The translations under genes and the position numbers were made by a program. From a virus, in the IMG/VR virus record IMGVR_UViG_3300030110_004183, positions 1 to 44,256 of that record: a stretch of DNA of 44,256 bases; one strand, given 5' to 3'. Position 1 is the first letter of the stretch. Each line of letters starts with the position of its first letter. Below the pieces are notes generated by a model that was given only the letters and a program-made list of their open reading frames with translations, was not told the origin of the DNA and searched no databases. This document shows positions 22,369 through 28,376 of this stretch, piece by piece.

Positions 22369-23298
22369 TTACATAAGAGAATTAGCAATCTCCTTGGCTT
22401 GCTGACTGATGTCAGTCGCCACGATCTTGGATGACTTGATACTGTCTGAGTCTATGCCCCGCAACATATGCCGTGCTTGGTCAATAGCTCCTTGCAGCTT
22501 CATGTCACCGTCAATCATCATTGATGGTAGGATGTCGCAGAGTTCCACAACTTTCTCCAGATTGGACTTGCGGAATGCCGTGCCTTCATCACCTGCTACG
22601 GCGCACCGCTTTGAGAGATGAGTGAGCTTGTCGTAGAACCTGTTACGAAGATCTTGCGAGATCTCTGCACGACGGCGCTCATCTTCCTCTTCCCACATTT
22701 CACGTAAGTCATGAGGGAGATCCTCTGCTCCACCTAACGGGCCAAAGGTAATGCTGAGGTTGAAGTTTCGGAGAACTCCATCACGATCATCTTCTGCCGG
22801 ATACAGGTGAGCATACTTCGCGAAGTCCCCGTTCAGCCTTTTCTCAGAGTTCCTTCTGATCTCAGGCCATTTGTCGAGGAAGGCGTCTACTTTCTCCTGC
22901 CATCCCATCCTACGTTTTGTGATGTATTCCTGCATCTTAGGGATCATGAGCGGAGCTACCCGCCGATTACCACCGTCATCCCAAGGGGAAGAGTAATGCT
23001 TGATACCCTCCCTTGTTTTAGCCACATGGCTGGTGATCTCCTTGAGGTATTCCTTCTTGATGAGCTTAGTAGTCATCTCGTTCGCATCAATGTCAGTCCC
23101 ATGCTTCTCAGCATATTCCCGTTCACCTGCTTTGTTCTTCCTTCTCTTATCAAAGGATGAAGCGGAGATGTTAATTGTTGCTCCGATGCTGAGGCCACTA
23201 GGCTCTTGCTTTTGTTCCCTCTGCTGCTCTGCCGTCTTGCGGACGGTCTGTCTTTGTGGTGTTGTAGTTTGCACTTTGTCTGTGTGTTTTTGTTTCAT
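22369..23298 (-). CDS. DUF3150-like partner of the AAA+/VWA module
   Basis: 309 residues: a basic Gln/Lys-rich N-terminus (1-50), then a long helical charged protein. The region INISASSFDKRRKNK, a central PEIRRNSEKRLNGDFAKYAH and later EEEDERRRAEISQDLRNRFYDKL match what I know of DUF3150, a phage family found beside MoxR ATPase and VWA genes. I rely on this pattern plus gene order, not on an alignment. It is the first gene after the promoter at 23361-23389. A 20-bp perfect palindrome ends one base before its ATG, exactly where a ribosome-binding site would be, so expression is probably controlled there. Confidence 0.65.
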   Translation of the reverse strand: MKQKHTDKVQTTTPQRQTVRKTAEQQREQKQEPSGLSIGATINISASSFDKRRKNKAGEREYAEKHGTDIDANEMTTKLIKKEYLKEITSHVAKTREGIKHYSSPWDDGGNRRVAPLMIPKMQEYITKRRMGWQEKVDAFLDKWPEIRRNSEKRLNGDFAKYAHLYPAEDDRDGVLRNFNLSITFGPLGGAEDLPHDLREMWEEEDERRRAEISQDLRNRFYDKLTHLSKRCAVAGDEGTAFRKSNLEKVVELCDILPSMMIDGDMKLQGAIDQARHMLRGIDSDSIKSSKIVATDISQQAKEIANSLM

Positions 23299-23318
23299 GC
23301 AGTAAAACGTTTTACTGC
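23299..23318 (-). promoter_or_regulatory. 20-bp perfect palindrome, candidate operator at a start codon
   Basis: GCAGTAAAACGTTTTACTGC is a perfect 20-bp inverted repeat abutting the ATG at 23298. It contains the AAACGTTTTA decamer on both strands. It lies about 40 bp downstream of the -10 box, so a bound protein could block elongation, or the RNA hairpin could mask the start. The AAACGTTT core resembles LacI/GalR-family operators. Confidence 0.7.
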
Positions 23319-23360
23319 TAACTTGTAGTTTTGATTAGGGTCTTTCCTAACCATAACTAT

Positions 23361-23389
23361 ATTATACCAAATAAAGTATATATTGTCAA
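23361..23389 (-). promoter_or_regulatory. Consensus sigma-70 promoter, leftward
   Basis: Reading the minus strand: TTGACA (23389-23384), 17 bp, TATAAT (23366-23361), a perfect match to the consensus. The sequence upstream of the -35 (AAAGAAAAGTA then TTGACA) is shared with the promoter at 26718-26746. The predicted start near 23354 gives a leader of about 55 nt ending in the 20-bp palindrome. Confidence 0.9.
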
Positions 23390-23421
23390 TACTTTTCTTT
23401 ATAGATCGAAAGATATATTAA

Positions 23422-23778
23422 CTATCTTTTTATAGTCATGTTATCGACGAAGGGCATCATTGGCCCCGTCCCACGACGTTTCTGAGGTTTGCTACTGTGA
23501 GCGGGGCTCTTGGGTTCAACCCACCAGCTCCCATACTTCTGATATACATTGAAGCCAAGATCATATTGTTCTGATATTTGGTTCATACGTAACTTAGTTG
23601 TAGGCGTGAGCCACGATTCCCCGTCGGGGTCTGTGGCGTTTAGCTTCACCTCATGGTCGGTGAACTCCACGATAATGGTATCGTGATATTGTACACCAGT
23701 CCGCTTACCGTTCTTGTCTGATAGATCAATGACGGTCGTCGCTACTTTCCCTTTAAAGGGATTTTTTGTTATCTTCAT
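23422..23778 (-). CDS. 118-aa protein of unknown function
   Basis: A beta-rich N-terminal part, then SWLTPTTKLRMNQISEQYDLGFNVYQ and KYGSWWV, a block I recognise from small uncharacterised phage proteins, and a basic Pro-rich tail (KPQKRRGTGP). It overlaps the upstream gene by 26 nt. No function can be assigned. Confidence 0.65.
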   Translation of the reverse strand: MKITKNPFKGKVATTVIDLSDKNGKRTGVQYHDTIIVEFTDHEVKLNATDPDGESWLTPTTKLRMNQISEQYDLGFNVYQKYGSWWVEPKSPAHSSKPQKRRGTGPMMPFVDNMTIKR

Positions 23779-24139
23779 GCTTCAGGATAATCTCATCTTG
23801 TCTTTTTAATTCGGCGGTCAGCTTTTCATTAGCCTCCCGTTCTCTACGTAGTTCTTCCCGTAGCTCGATAAGTGGTAGCTGCTGCTTCGCCAAACGTTTT
23901 ATAGCGGGCATCCACTGCCTGACATCAATGATCTTTCCCATACGACGTTTGATTGTGGTCTTCTTTTTATCCTCAGGTAAAGGATCAAAAGGATTCCATA
24001 CAGGAGTCAGGTTCACGGGTTCTTTCTTCTTTATCTTCGCGTGCAGGTCAGGATCCCTGAGATGCACTACGTGGTTTCTCTCCCTACGTTTGTTGGGGGA
24101 CTTGCGCTTAGGACCAAGGTCCAGTTGTTTGCTTTTCAT
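23753..24139 (-). CDS. Basic coiled-coil protein, 128 aa
   Basis: An upstream ATG at 24181 is possible. I prefer 24139 because it has an A-rich leader like its neighbours. The N-terminus is Lys/Arg-rich (KRKSPNKRRERN). The C-terminal third is a clear coiled coil (LREELRREREANEKLTAELK). It is probably a nucleic-acid-associated or scaffolding protein. No enzyme motif. Confidence 0.6.
   Translation of the reverse strand: MKSKQLDLGPKRKSPNKRRERNHVVHLRDPDLHAKIKKKEPVNLTPVWNPFDPLPEDKKKTTIKRRMGKIIDVRQWMPAIKRLAKQQLPLIELREELRREREANEKLTAELKRQDEIILKHEDNKKSL
23891..23900 (-). promoter_or_regulatory. AAACGTTTTA motif copy
   Basis: Inside the basic coiled-coil gene, coding for IKRL. Together with the YKTF, CKTF and GKTF copies, it shows that the motif is kept in more than one reading frame. 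Confidence 0.5.
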
Positions 24140-24227
24140 TGTGTGTTGCTTGTTGTGCGTTACTTGATTCTCCACGCCCATATGGACAAGAGAGTAAGGA
24201 GTGTGATGGTCAGGATCATTTCATGTT

Positions 24228-24884
24228 TCAGTTTTGGTTGTTTGTCTTGTCGTGAAAGCGGACATTCTCAGGATCATGCACATACTTCATGGCATCTTCC
24301 TTGAGAACACGGGGGATCTTACCCTCTAATATATCGTCGAGCAGAACAGGTCGGTAGCCCACTGCCTCATGCGAGAGCAGGAACCAGCGTTCGTCTTTCT
24401 CATCCTGCCATGCTGACTCCTCATCACGGTGGTTGCGAAGATGCAGGTGGCCGTGAATGTTAAGGTCGATGCCATCAGGAAGATCCAAACACGGTCCCCA
24501 GCTTAAACGTCTCATGGGGTGGTGACTGAATAAGATATTCTGACCCCCATACTCCAGTGTCATAGTCTCCATTGCAGCAGTAAACCCGTGCTGGATGTAG
24601 TAGGAGTAAGGCTGGTTGTCATGGTTACCCAGCAGCAGGATCTTACTCCGCGCTGGGCATCGGTTCATGATTTCAGATGCAGCTATACCATCGCGCCATG
24701 CTTCAGTAGAACTCTTAGCAAAGGCGAAGTCTCCCAAGTGAATGAGAATATCGTCAGGCCCCAGTTTACTGAGGGCTTCTGCTGTCCGTTCGTTGTGGTC
24801 AGGAGGGCGAACGCCCCGTCTCACGATTCCTTTGTGGAAGAAGTGGGTGTCAGTGACTACCCATATTCTTGATGTTAGTTTCAT
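24228..24884 (-). CDS. Calcineurin-like metallophosphoesterase
   Basis: 218 residues containing the complete metallophosphoesterase motif set: DTH (D12, H14), GDF (D52), GNHD (86-89), SHHP (120-123) and GHLH (145-148). These bind two metal ions. Phage members act as phosphodiesterases or phosphatases on nucleotides, nucleic acids or proteins; the substrate cannot be read from the sequence. It lies within the early leftward block, between a zinc-ribbon protein and a basic coiled-coil protein, preceded by an A-rich leader without a Shine-Dalgarno. Confidence 0.93.
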   Translation of the reverse strand: MKLTSRIWVVTDTHFFHKGIVRRGVRPPDHNERTAEALSKLGPDDILIHLGDFAFAKSSTEAWRDGIAASEIMNRCPARSKILLLGNHDNQPYSYYIQHGFTAAMETMTLEYGGQNILFSHHPMRRLSWGPCLDLPDGIDLNIHGHLHLRNHRDEESAWQDEKDERWFLLSHEAVGYRPVLLDDILEGKIPRVLKEDAMKYVHDPENVRFHDKTNNQN

Positions 24885-24903
24885 ACTTCAGTTTGTTTGG
24901 TGA

Positions 24904-25311
24904 TTACTTGTATTGCATTCTCATAGCGTTGTGGTCTTTGATGATCCTGCGTATGCCAAGCTGGGCCTCGTGATCTCCACTTACGAGGTCTGCGCCACAG
25001 TGCATGCATTCTATTTCGGTAGGCAGGAAACAGGAGTAGTCGAAGTATACTCTGTCATTGCAGCATGGGCATACTATGGACATGGTCGCTCCTTCCCAGC
25101 ATTCACCGTCGCATCCTCGATGGGCAACGAGGTCGAGGCTTTTGTGATACGCGGTATCCATTTCTGGATATGTTTTCACAAGGTCTGTGAATCCCATAAG
25201 GTATTCATAGGCCTCAGTGAATCCCGTGCATATTTCACAAGCAAACGTTTTACACGCTTGTTCTTCTGTCATGGGTATTGCGACCTTTCGATATGTTTGC
25301 GGTTCGCTCAT
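24904..25311 (-). CDS. Zinc-ribbon protein, 135 aa
   Basis: The start at 25311 (MSEPQTYRK) follows the previous stop by one base; an ATG 12 nt upstream would overlap it. A helical first half contains several Cys (CKTFACEIC). The second half has CPCC and CMHC about 20 residues apart, a zinc-ribbon arrangement. It probably binds nucleic acid or a protein partner. No catalytic domain is visible. Confidence 0.65.
   Translation of the reverse strand: MSEPQTYRKVAIPMTEEQACKTFACEICTGFTEAYEYLMGFTDLVKTYPEMDTAYHKSLDLVAHRGCDGECWEGATMSIVCPCCNDRVYFDYSCFLPTEIECMHCGADLVSGDHEAQLGIRRIIKDHNAMRMQYK
25243..25252 (-). promoter_or_regulatory. AAACGTTTTA motif copy
   Basis: Inside the zinc-ribbon gene, coding for CKTF. 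A shorter AAACGTTT lies 70 bp away at 25322-25329, at the end of the neighbouring gene. Confidence 0.5.
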
Positions 25312-25312
25312 G

Positions 25313-25591
25313 TTACTTGTCAAACGTTTGAGTGTTAAACGAGTTCTTTGTGTTTACCCCATACTCATCGTAAGTATCTGGGTCATCGTCAAAGTATGCT
25401 TCAGTGTATCGGAAACCGTTACGGTGGGTCTGGCTTGGCCGGACCTGATCGGAGCGGACTGTCACCCACCCCGTCGTATAAGTCCCCCAAGGGTGCTCTT
25501 TTGCTTCAAAGAGAGAGGCTTCTCTCTGGGTAGCAAACAGTATCAAACCTTGTGGTTCTTCTCCCGTTTGGATTTCTAATAGTTTCTTCAT
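25313..25591 (-). CDS. 92-aa protein of unknown function
   Basis: A mixed alpha/beta small protein (LLEIQTGEEPQGLILFATQREA then TTGWVTVRSDQV) with an acidic C-terminal third (FDDDPDTYDEYG). The start overlaps the previous stop (ATGA). It is somewhat like small phage proteins involved in host takeover, but nothing specific can be claimed. Confidence 0.6.
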   Translation of the reverse strand: MKKLLEIQTGEEPQGLILFATQREASLFEAKEHPWGTYTTGWVTVRSDQVRPSQTHRNGFRYTEAYFDDDPDTYDEYGVNTKNSFNTQTFDK

Positions 25592-25770
25592 GACTTCTTC
25601 CTCTCGAATGCTTGGTCAAGGGCTGCACGGAACGGGGCCAAGGGTGCGGGTTGCACCCTTGGCTTAGGCTTACTGATGAGATCAACAGCATCAGCCTTGC
25701 GTTCCTCGATAGACAGATTGGACTGATCGTCCTTGTCCCACTTCTTGTTGATTAGTTCTTCAAGGCTCAT
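25588..25770 (-). CDS. 60-aa protein of unknown function
   Basis: A small charged helical protein (MSLEELINKKWDKDD) with a Pro-rich second half. It is supported by tight packing: 3 bp after the previous stop and an ATGA overlap with the next gene. Confidence 0.55.
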   Translation of the reverse strand: MSLEELINKKWDKDDQSNLSIEERKADAVDLISKPKPRVQPAPLAPFRAALDQAFERKKS

Positions 25771-25773
25771 GGT

Positions 25774-25947
25774 TCAGGAATCAGGGTTCGATATGCGTTT
25801 GGCTAAACGGGCACGCTCTTTCTTTGCGCCTTTGTTCTTGCCGTTAATCTTATCCAGTCTCTTGAGCTGGGCCGAATCAGTCCGCGCATCACGGTCTGCT
25901 TGTCTTTTGTCTGCACGTTCTTGCCGTGCTATTTTACTTTGTTTCAT
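25774..25947 (-). CDS. 57-aa highly basic protein
   Basis: The start at 25947 overlaps the stop of the 254-aa gene as ATGA, which fixes it better than an upstream start. About half of the residues are Lys, Arg, Asp or Gln; it is probably a single long helix that binds nucleic acid. Function unknown. Confidence 0.55.
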   Translation of the reverse strand: MKQSKIARQERADKRQADRDARTDSAQLKRLDKINGKNKGAKKERARLAKRISNPDS

Positions 25948-26708
25948 TTGTTTCTTGCGTGCTTGGCATAGAGCCAAGGGTTAGCATCAACATGGTGCCG
26001 CATCACAGGGCGCGGCTTGTCATCCTTGGAAATCTTCTGGCGCTCTGCTGCCATGCGCTTGTCGATAGTGGACAAGCTCTGGGCTTTGCGGATTGAGTCT
26101 TTGCCAGCTTGCTCGTTTGTAGGGGGCGGGGTTCGCGTTCCCTCTGGCTCGACGGGCTGATCAGGGACGGGGCGTATCCCCATGAGCTTGCCGTCTTCAA
26201 CCTCATAAACATCAGGGTGCTGTTCACAGTATTGCATGAAACGTTTAAACCCTCCACGCTTTGCCAGTATCTTGTCACCCTCTTGCTTGATGTCCCGCCG
26301 TCTGCGACACAAGGCGTGCCACATCTCCAAGGCATGGCGGTATACAGCAGCGGGGTCGGGGATTTCTATCTTCTCAACAGGAGCATTGGGGTAAACCTCG
26401 TTGGGGGTGAGCCGGATAGAATTGATGTCCTCGCTATACTTTTCGTAATACCGCCTAGCGGCTGCCTTGCTCCTCAGGAGCAGGTTGGCATATCGTTGCC
26501 ACTTTTGCTGTGGGGTGAGACCCCCGCGCCTTGGCCCTTGTGACGGGGGCTTGGGGGTGTAGGGTAGGAGTTCAACATAATCACCGTCCCGCTTGGAAGG
26601 GGAAGGGAGCTTGTTATGTTTTGCGTGAAACGTTTTACCGGAATCCAACAGTCGTTGGATCGGCTCGTTCGCCAACGCTTTTGCTTTTGTTTCAGGGTGT
26701 TCTCTCAC
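25944..26708 (-). CDS. 254-aa basic protein, first gene of the leftward block
   Basis: Starts with GTG at 26708, only about 3 nt downstream of the predicted transcription start of the promoter at 26718-26746, so the mRNA looks leaderless or nearly so. The protein is basic and Pro-rich with helical stretches (WQRYANLLLRSKAAARRYYEKY, HALEMWHALCRRRRDIKQEG). No domain recognised. As the first early gene it could be a host-takeover or replication factor, but the sequence does not show which. Confidence 0.7.
   Translation of the reverse strand: MREHPETKAKALANEPIQRLLDSGKTFHAKHNKLPSPSKRDGDYVELLPYTPKPPSQGPRRGGLTPQQKWQRYANLLLRSKAAARRYYEKYSEDINSIRLTPNEVYPNAPVEKIEIPDPAAVYRHALEMWHALCRRRRDIKQEGDKILAKRGGFKRFMQYCEQHPDVYEVEDGKLMGIRPVPDQPVEPEGTRTPPPTNEQAGKDSIRKAQSLSTIDKRMAAERQKISKDDKPRPVMRHHVDANPWLYAKHARNK
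26239..26246 (-). promoter_or_regulatory. Shorter AAACGTTT motif
   Basis: An 8-bp core match with flanks TGAAACGTTTAAAC, inside the 254-aa gene. Other 8-bp matches lie at 19120-19127 and 25322-25329 in the same block. Confidence 0.35.
26628..26637 (-). promoter_or_regulatory. AAACGTTTTA motif copy
   Basis: Inside the first codons of the 254-aa gene, coding for GKTF. It lies about 80 bp downstream of the promoter, with flanks GGTAAAACGTTTCACG on the minus strand. Confidence 0.55.
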
Positions 26709-26717
26709 TGTATAAGA

Positions 26718-26746
26718 AGTATAACATAAATATAGTGTTTTGTCAA
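26718..26746 (-). promoter_or_regulatory. Near-consensus sigma-70 promoter, leftward
   Basis: Reading the minus strand: TTGACA (26746-26741), 17 bp, TATACT (26723-26718). It drives the whole leftward block. Upstream it shares AAAGAAAAGTA with the promoter at 23361-23389. The predicted start falls within a few bases of the GTG at 26708. Confidence 0.9.
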
Positions 26747-26793
26747 TACTTTTCTTTTAGGTAACTAATTTATTTTCAGTGAGTTATAGGCGT

Positions 26794-26882
26794 GGACGAG
26801 GGCTATTTTGGACGAGTGTTACCATCAGGGTTGATATTCGTAGTTGGGATATAATGCGCGGACGAGGGTTAGTGTGGACGAG
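26794..26882 (+). repeat. GGACGAG direct repeats (two pairs)
   Basis: Copies at 26794, 26810, 26860 and 26876, that is two pairs each with 16-bp spacing, with pairs 66 bp apart. Most continue as GGACGAGGG(C/T)TA. A TATAAT lies at 26850-26855 between the pairs but without a good -35. Confidence 0.8.
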
Positions 26883-26895
26883 GGTTATTCTCGTG

Positions 26896-26905
26896 AAACG
26901 TTTTA
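26896..26905 (-). promoter_or_regulatory. AAACGTTTTA motif copy, intergenic
   Basis: Flanks GTGAAACGTTTTATAGGATC. It is followed by a 56-bp GATC/GAATC-rich stretch and then by the next copy at 26962. Confidence 0.6.
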
Positions 26906-26961
26906 TAGGATCTGTGGATCCTGAATCAGGGATCGGGAATCATGGATCAGGGATTGTGGTA

Positions 26962-26971
26962 AAACGTTTTA
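26962..26971 (-). promoter_or_regulatory. AAACGTTTTA motif copy, intergenic palindrome
   Basis: TAAAACGTTTTA at 26960-26971 is a 12-bp palindrome, so the decamer is present on both strands, as at 23303-23314. Confidence 0.6.
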
Positions 26972-26981
26972 TGAGATCTGA

Positions 26982-27013
26982 CACGCGGACTGGCACGCGG
27001 ACTGGCACGCGGG
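26982..27013 (+). repeat. 12-bp tandem repeat
   Basis: Two full units CACGCGGACTGG (26982-26993, 26994-27005) and a partial third unit CACGCGGG. It lies immediately before the first terminator. Confidence 0.85.
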
Positions 27014-27021
27014 TTAAAACG

Positions 27022-27056
27022 AAAAAGCCCGCGCCCCCATATGCGGGAACGCGGGC
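27022..27056 (-). terminator. Intrinsic terminator, leftward (second of two)
   Basis: A 7-bp perfect stem, GCCCGCG (27027-27033) with CGCGGGC (27050-27056), plus inner CCC/GGG pairing. On the minus strand it is followed by five T residues (27026-27022). It lies downstream of the terminator at 27065-27095 for the gene at 27108-27731. Confidence 0.85.
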
Positions 27057-27059
27057 ACA

Positions 27060-27095
27060 AAAATCCCCCCTTACCCATTTTCAGGGTAAGGGGGG
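27060..27095 (-). terminator. Intrinsic terminator, leftward (first of two)
   Basis: A 12-bp perfect stem, CCCCCCTTACCC (27065-27076) with GGGTAAGGGGGG (27084-27095), 7-nt loop, then ATTTTT on the minus strand. It ends the transcript of the gene whose stop is at 27108. Confidence 0.9.
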
Positions 27096-27107
27096 AAGGG
27101 TTAGGGG

Positions 27108-27731
27108 TTAGGCCTTGGCGGTCTTCTCAGAAGCTTTTTTATCGGCTTTCCGGTTATCAGAAATAGACTTCAAGAGCGACCACAGTTCCGCAATGTCCAT
27201 GCTGCTCAGCTGATCTTGGAAATTGACGATCAGAGCGCGGATTTCCGCAACGGGGGGAGCCTTATCTGAGGCCTTCTTCCCTTTCGGCTTAATCCCTGAC
27301 TTGATGTCGGTGATGAACTTCAGAGCGTCCTTCTCCTTCAGATCCTTTGGACCTTCAACAGAAGAGTTCTCCTTTGCCAGTGAGATGGCCATTGCCATCT
27401 CACGGGAAGTCCCCACCTTGCTAAAGTCAGGGGCCTTGGGATTGCCTTTCGTCCGCTCCATGGCGATCCCCGCAAAGGGAACCTTAGGATTAGAAGCGGC
27501 AATCAGACCCGTGAGCACGGCGCCAGAAGCGTCTCTCAGATAATGAGCACAAAGCAGATAGTCACACTCTCCGCGCTGGCGGACCTTGTAACGTTCAAAT
27601 GCTAGTTCGTCCACTATCTTACCGCCCCGTGAGGCAATGGACTTGATAGCCTTCTTTTCAGCTTCAGTGAACTGCGAGGTCTCCTCAACAATAGAGGAGC
27701 TATCCTTTTTCTTCAGTATGGTTTCAGCCAT
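27108..27731 (-). CDS. 207-aa protein of unknown function
   Basis: The ATG at 27731 is preferred to a GTG 24 nt upstream, because MAETILKKKDS is a more natural N-terminus. It has a charged N-terminus, a central globular part (GKIVDELAFERYKVRQ, GECDYLLCAHYLRD, GAVLTGLIAAS), and a Lys/Ala-rich tail after about residue 145 with a helical segment (MDIAELWSLLKSISD). No catalytic motif. It is a single-gene leftward unit closed by two strong terminators, so it is probably regulated independently of the early block. A small DNA-binding or SSB-like role is possible but unsupported. Confidence 0.7.
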   Translation of the reverse strand: MAETILKKKDSSSIVEETSQFTEAEKKAIKSIASRGGKIVDELAFERYKVRQRGECDYLLCAHYLRDASGAVLTGLIAASNPKVPFAGIAMERTKGNPKAPDFSKVGTSREMAMAISLAKENSSVEGPKDLKEKDALKFITDIKSGIKPKGKKASDKAPPVAEIRALIVNFQDQLSSMDIAELWSLLKSISDNRKADKKASEKTAKA

Positions 27732-27921
27732 ACATGGAAAGGGAGCAACCGGCACGTTTTCCCATGAAACGTTGCATCAGAATCCCGCACCCTGAATCGT
27801 GATCCATGAATCATGACCCACGCCACGGGGGTGGGGGGCATTTTTTTCCCACACGCTGTATGTGTGTGGTGTGTTCTGTGAAAAAATTTGACAAATGCTC
27901 AATTTCGGGATTCGCTGCGTA
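27732..27921 (+). other. Divergent intergenic region
   Basis: 190 bp between divergent genes. It contains AACGTT at 27768-27773 and GATC/GAATC words (27782-27818) like those at 26907-26958, a CACAC/GTGTG hairpin near 27851-27869, and a TTGACA at 27888-27893 without a good -10 for the rightward gene. I see no convincing promoter for the leftward gene. Confidence 0.5.
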
Positions 27922-28203
27922 ATGCCCGACCCTAAAAAACAAGAGTATTACCGTAAAAACCGTGAAAAACGGTTGGAGTATCAGAGGCGATATTACATCG
28001 AAAACAAAGATGTGTTCGAACGCAAAGAGGAATTACTCAAAGCTTTAGACCCAGATAAGTGGAAAAAAGAGCGTAAAAAGAGGAAGGATTACAACAAAGA
28101 ATATTACCGTAAAAACCGTGACCACATACGCGCTAAACAAAAAGAGCGGTATCAGAAAAAGAAACGGATCTCGCAAATACGGGAACGGGGGCAGCAAAGA
28201 TAA
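27922..28203 (+). CDS. Basic Tyr/Lys-rich 93-aa protein
   Basis: The start at 27922 (MPDPKKQEYYRKN) is preferred to an in-frame start 27 nt upstream. The protein is built of repeats of the type EYYRKNRE-K-R-x-EYQRRYY and KEYYRKNRDHIRAKQ, as found in the DNA-binding arms of phage HNH and endonuclease VII-like proteins. There is no nuclease centre. It is probably a long helix that contacts nucleic acid. It opens the rightward late unit and is followed after 16 bp by hairpin element B. Confidence 0.65.
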   Translation: MPDPKKQEYYRKNREKRLEYQRRYYIENKDVFERKEELLKALDPDKWKKERKKRKDYNKEYYRKNRDHIRAKQKERYQKKKRISQIRERGQQR

Positions 28204-28219
28204 ACGCATTTGCAAATCC

Positions 28220-28307
28220 CAACTCAAAAAGTCCTCCCCATTTATATATGGTACTAATGATCTTATCAATAGTACCAAGGGTATATAGGAAGGAGTTTTT
28301 AAGTTCA
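28220..28307 (+). repeat. 88-bp hairpin element, copy B
   Basis: Gapless partner of 3865-3952. It keeps AACTCAAAAAGT at the left end, GGTAC and GTACC inner arms, the central AATGATCTTATCA, and GGAGTTTTT near the right end. The outer stem is one pair weaker than in copy A. Like copy A it lies just after a gene and just before a TTGAC-containing promoter candidate. Confidence 0.8.
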
Positions 28308-28339
28308 TTCTGTGGCCATCATCGGTACCAAGAAAATAG

Positions 28340-28368
28340 TTGACTCTTTTGCTATATGGGTTTATCAA
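28340..28368 (+). promoter_or_regulatory. Candidate rightward promoter
   Basis: TTGACT at 28340-28345, 17 bp, TATCAA at 28363-28368, upstream of the ATG at 28377. Five of six and four of six consensus matches. It would drive the NUMOD4-like, portal and scaffold genes. Confidence 0.4.
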
Positions 28369-28376
28369 CTCTTTGC

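Larger units (their letters stand above)
26747..27026 (+). other. Non-coding repeat-rich region upstream of the early block
   Basis: No convincing gene. It holds, in order, four GGACGAG repeats, two AAACGTTTTA palindromes 66 bp apart enclosing a GATC- and GAATC-rich stretch (26907-26958), and a 12-bp tandem repeat. A frame open on the plus strand from 26779 is built from these repeats and reads through both terminators, so I do not call it. A regulatory centre or replication origin with iterons would fit; neither is proven. Confidence 0.65.

Noticed and set aside
26779-27111. Plus-strand frame of 110 codons with RGRGL and RTGT repeats
   Set aside because: It is made of the GGACGAG and 12-bp DNA repeats and runs through two terminators; composition does not look like a protein.
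27803-27847. Rightward terminator before the T-run at 27841
   Set aside because: The stem is at most 5 bp with poor closing pairs, and no rightward gene lies upstream.
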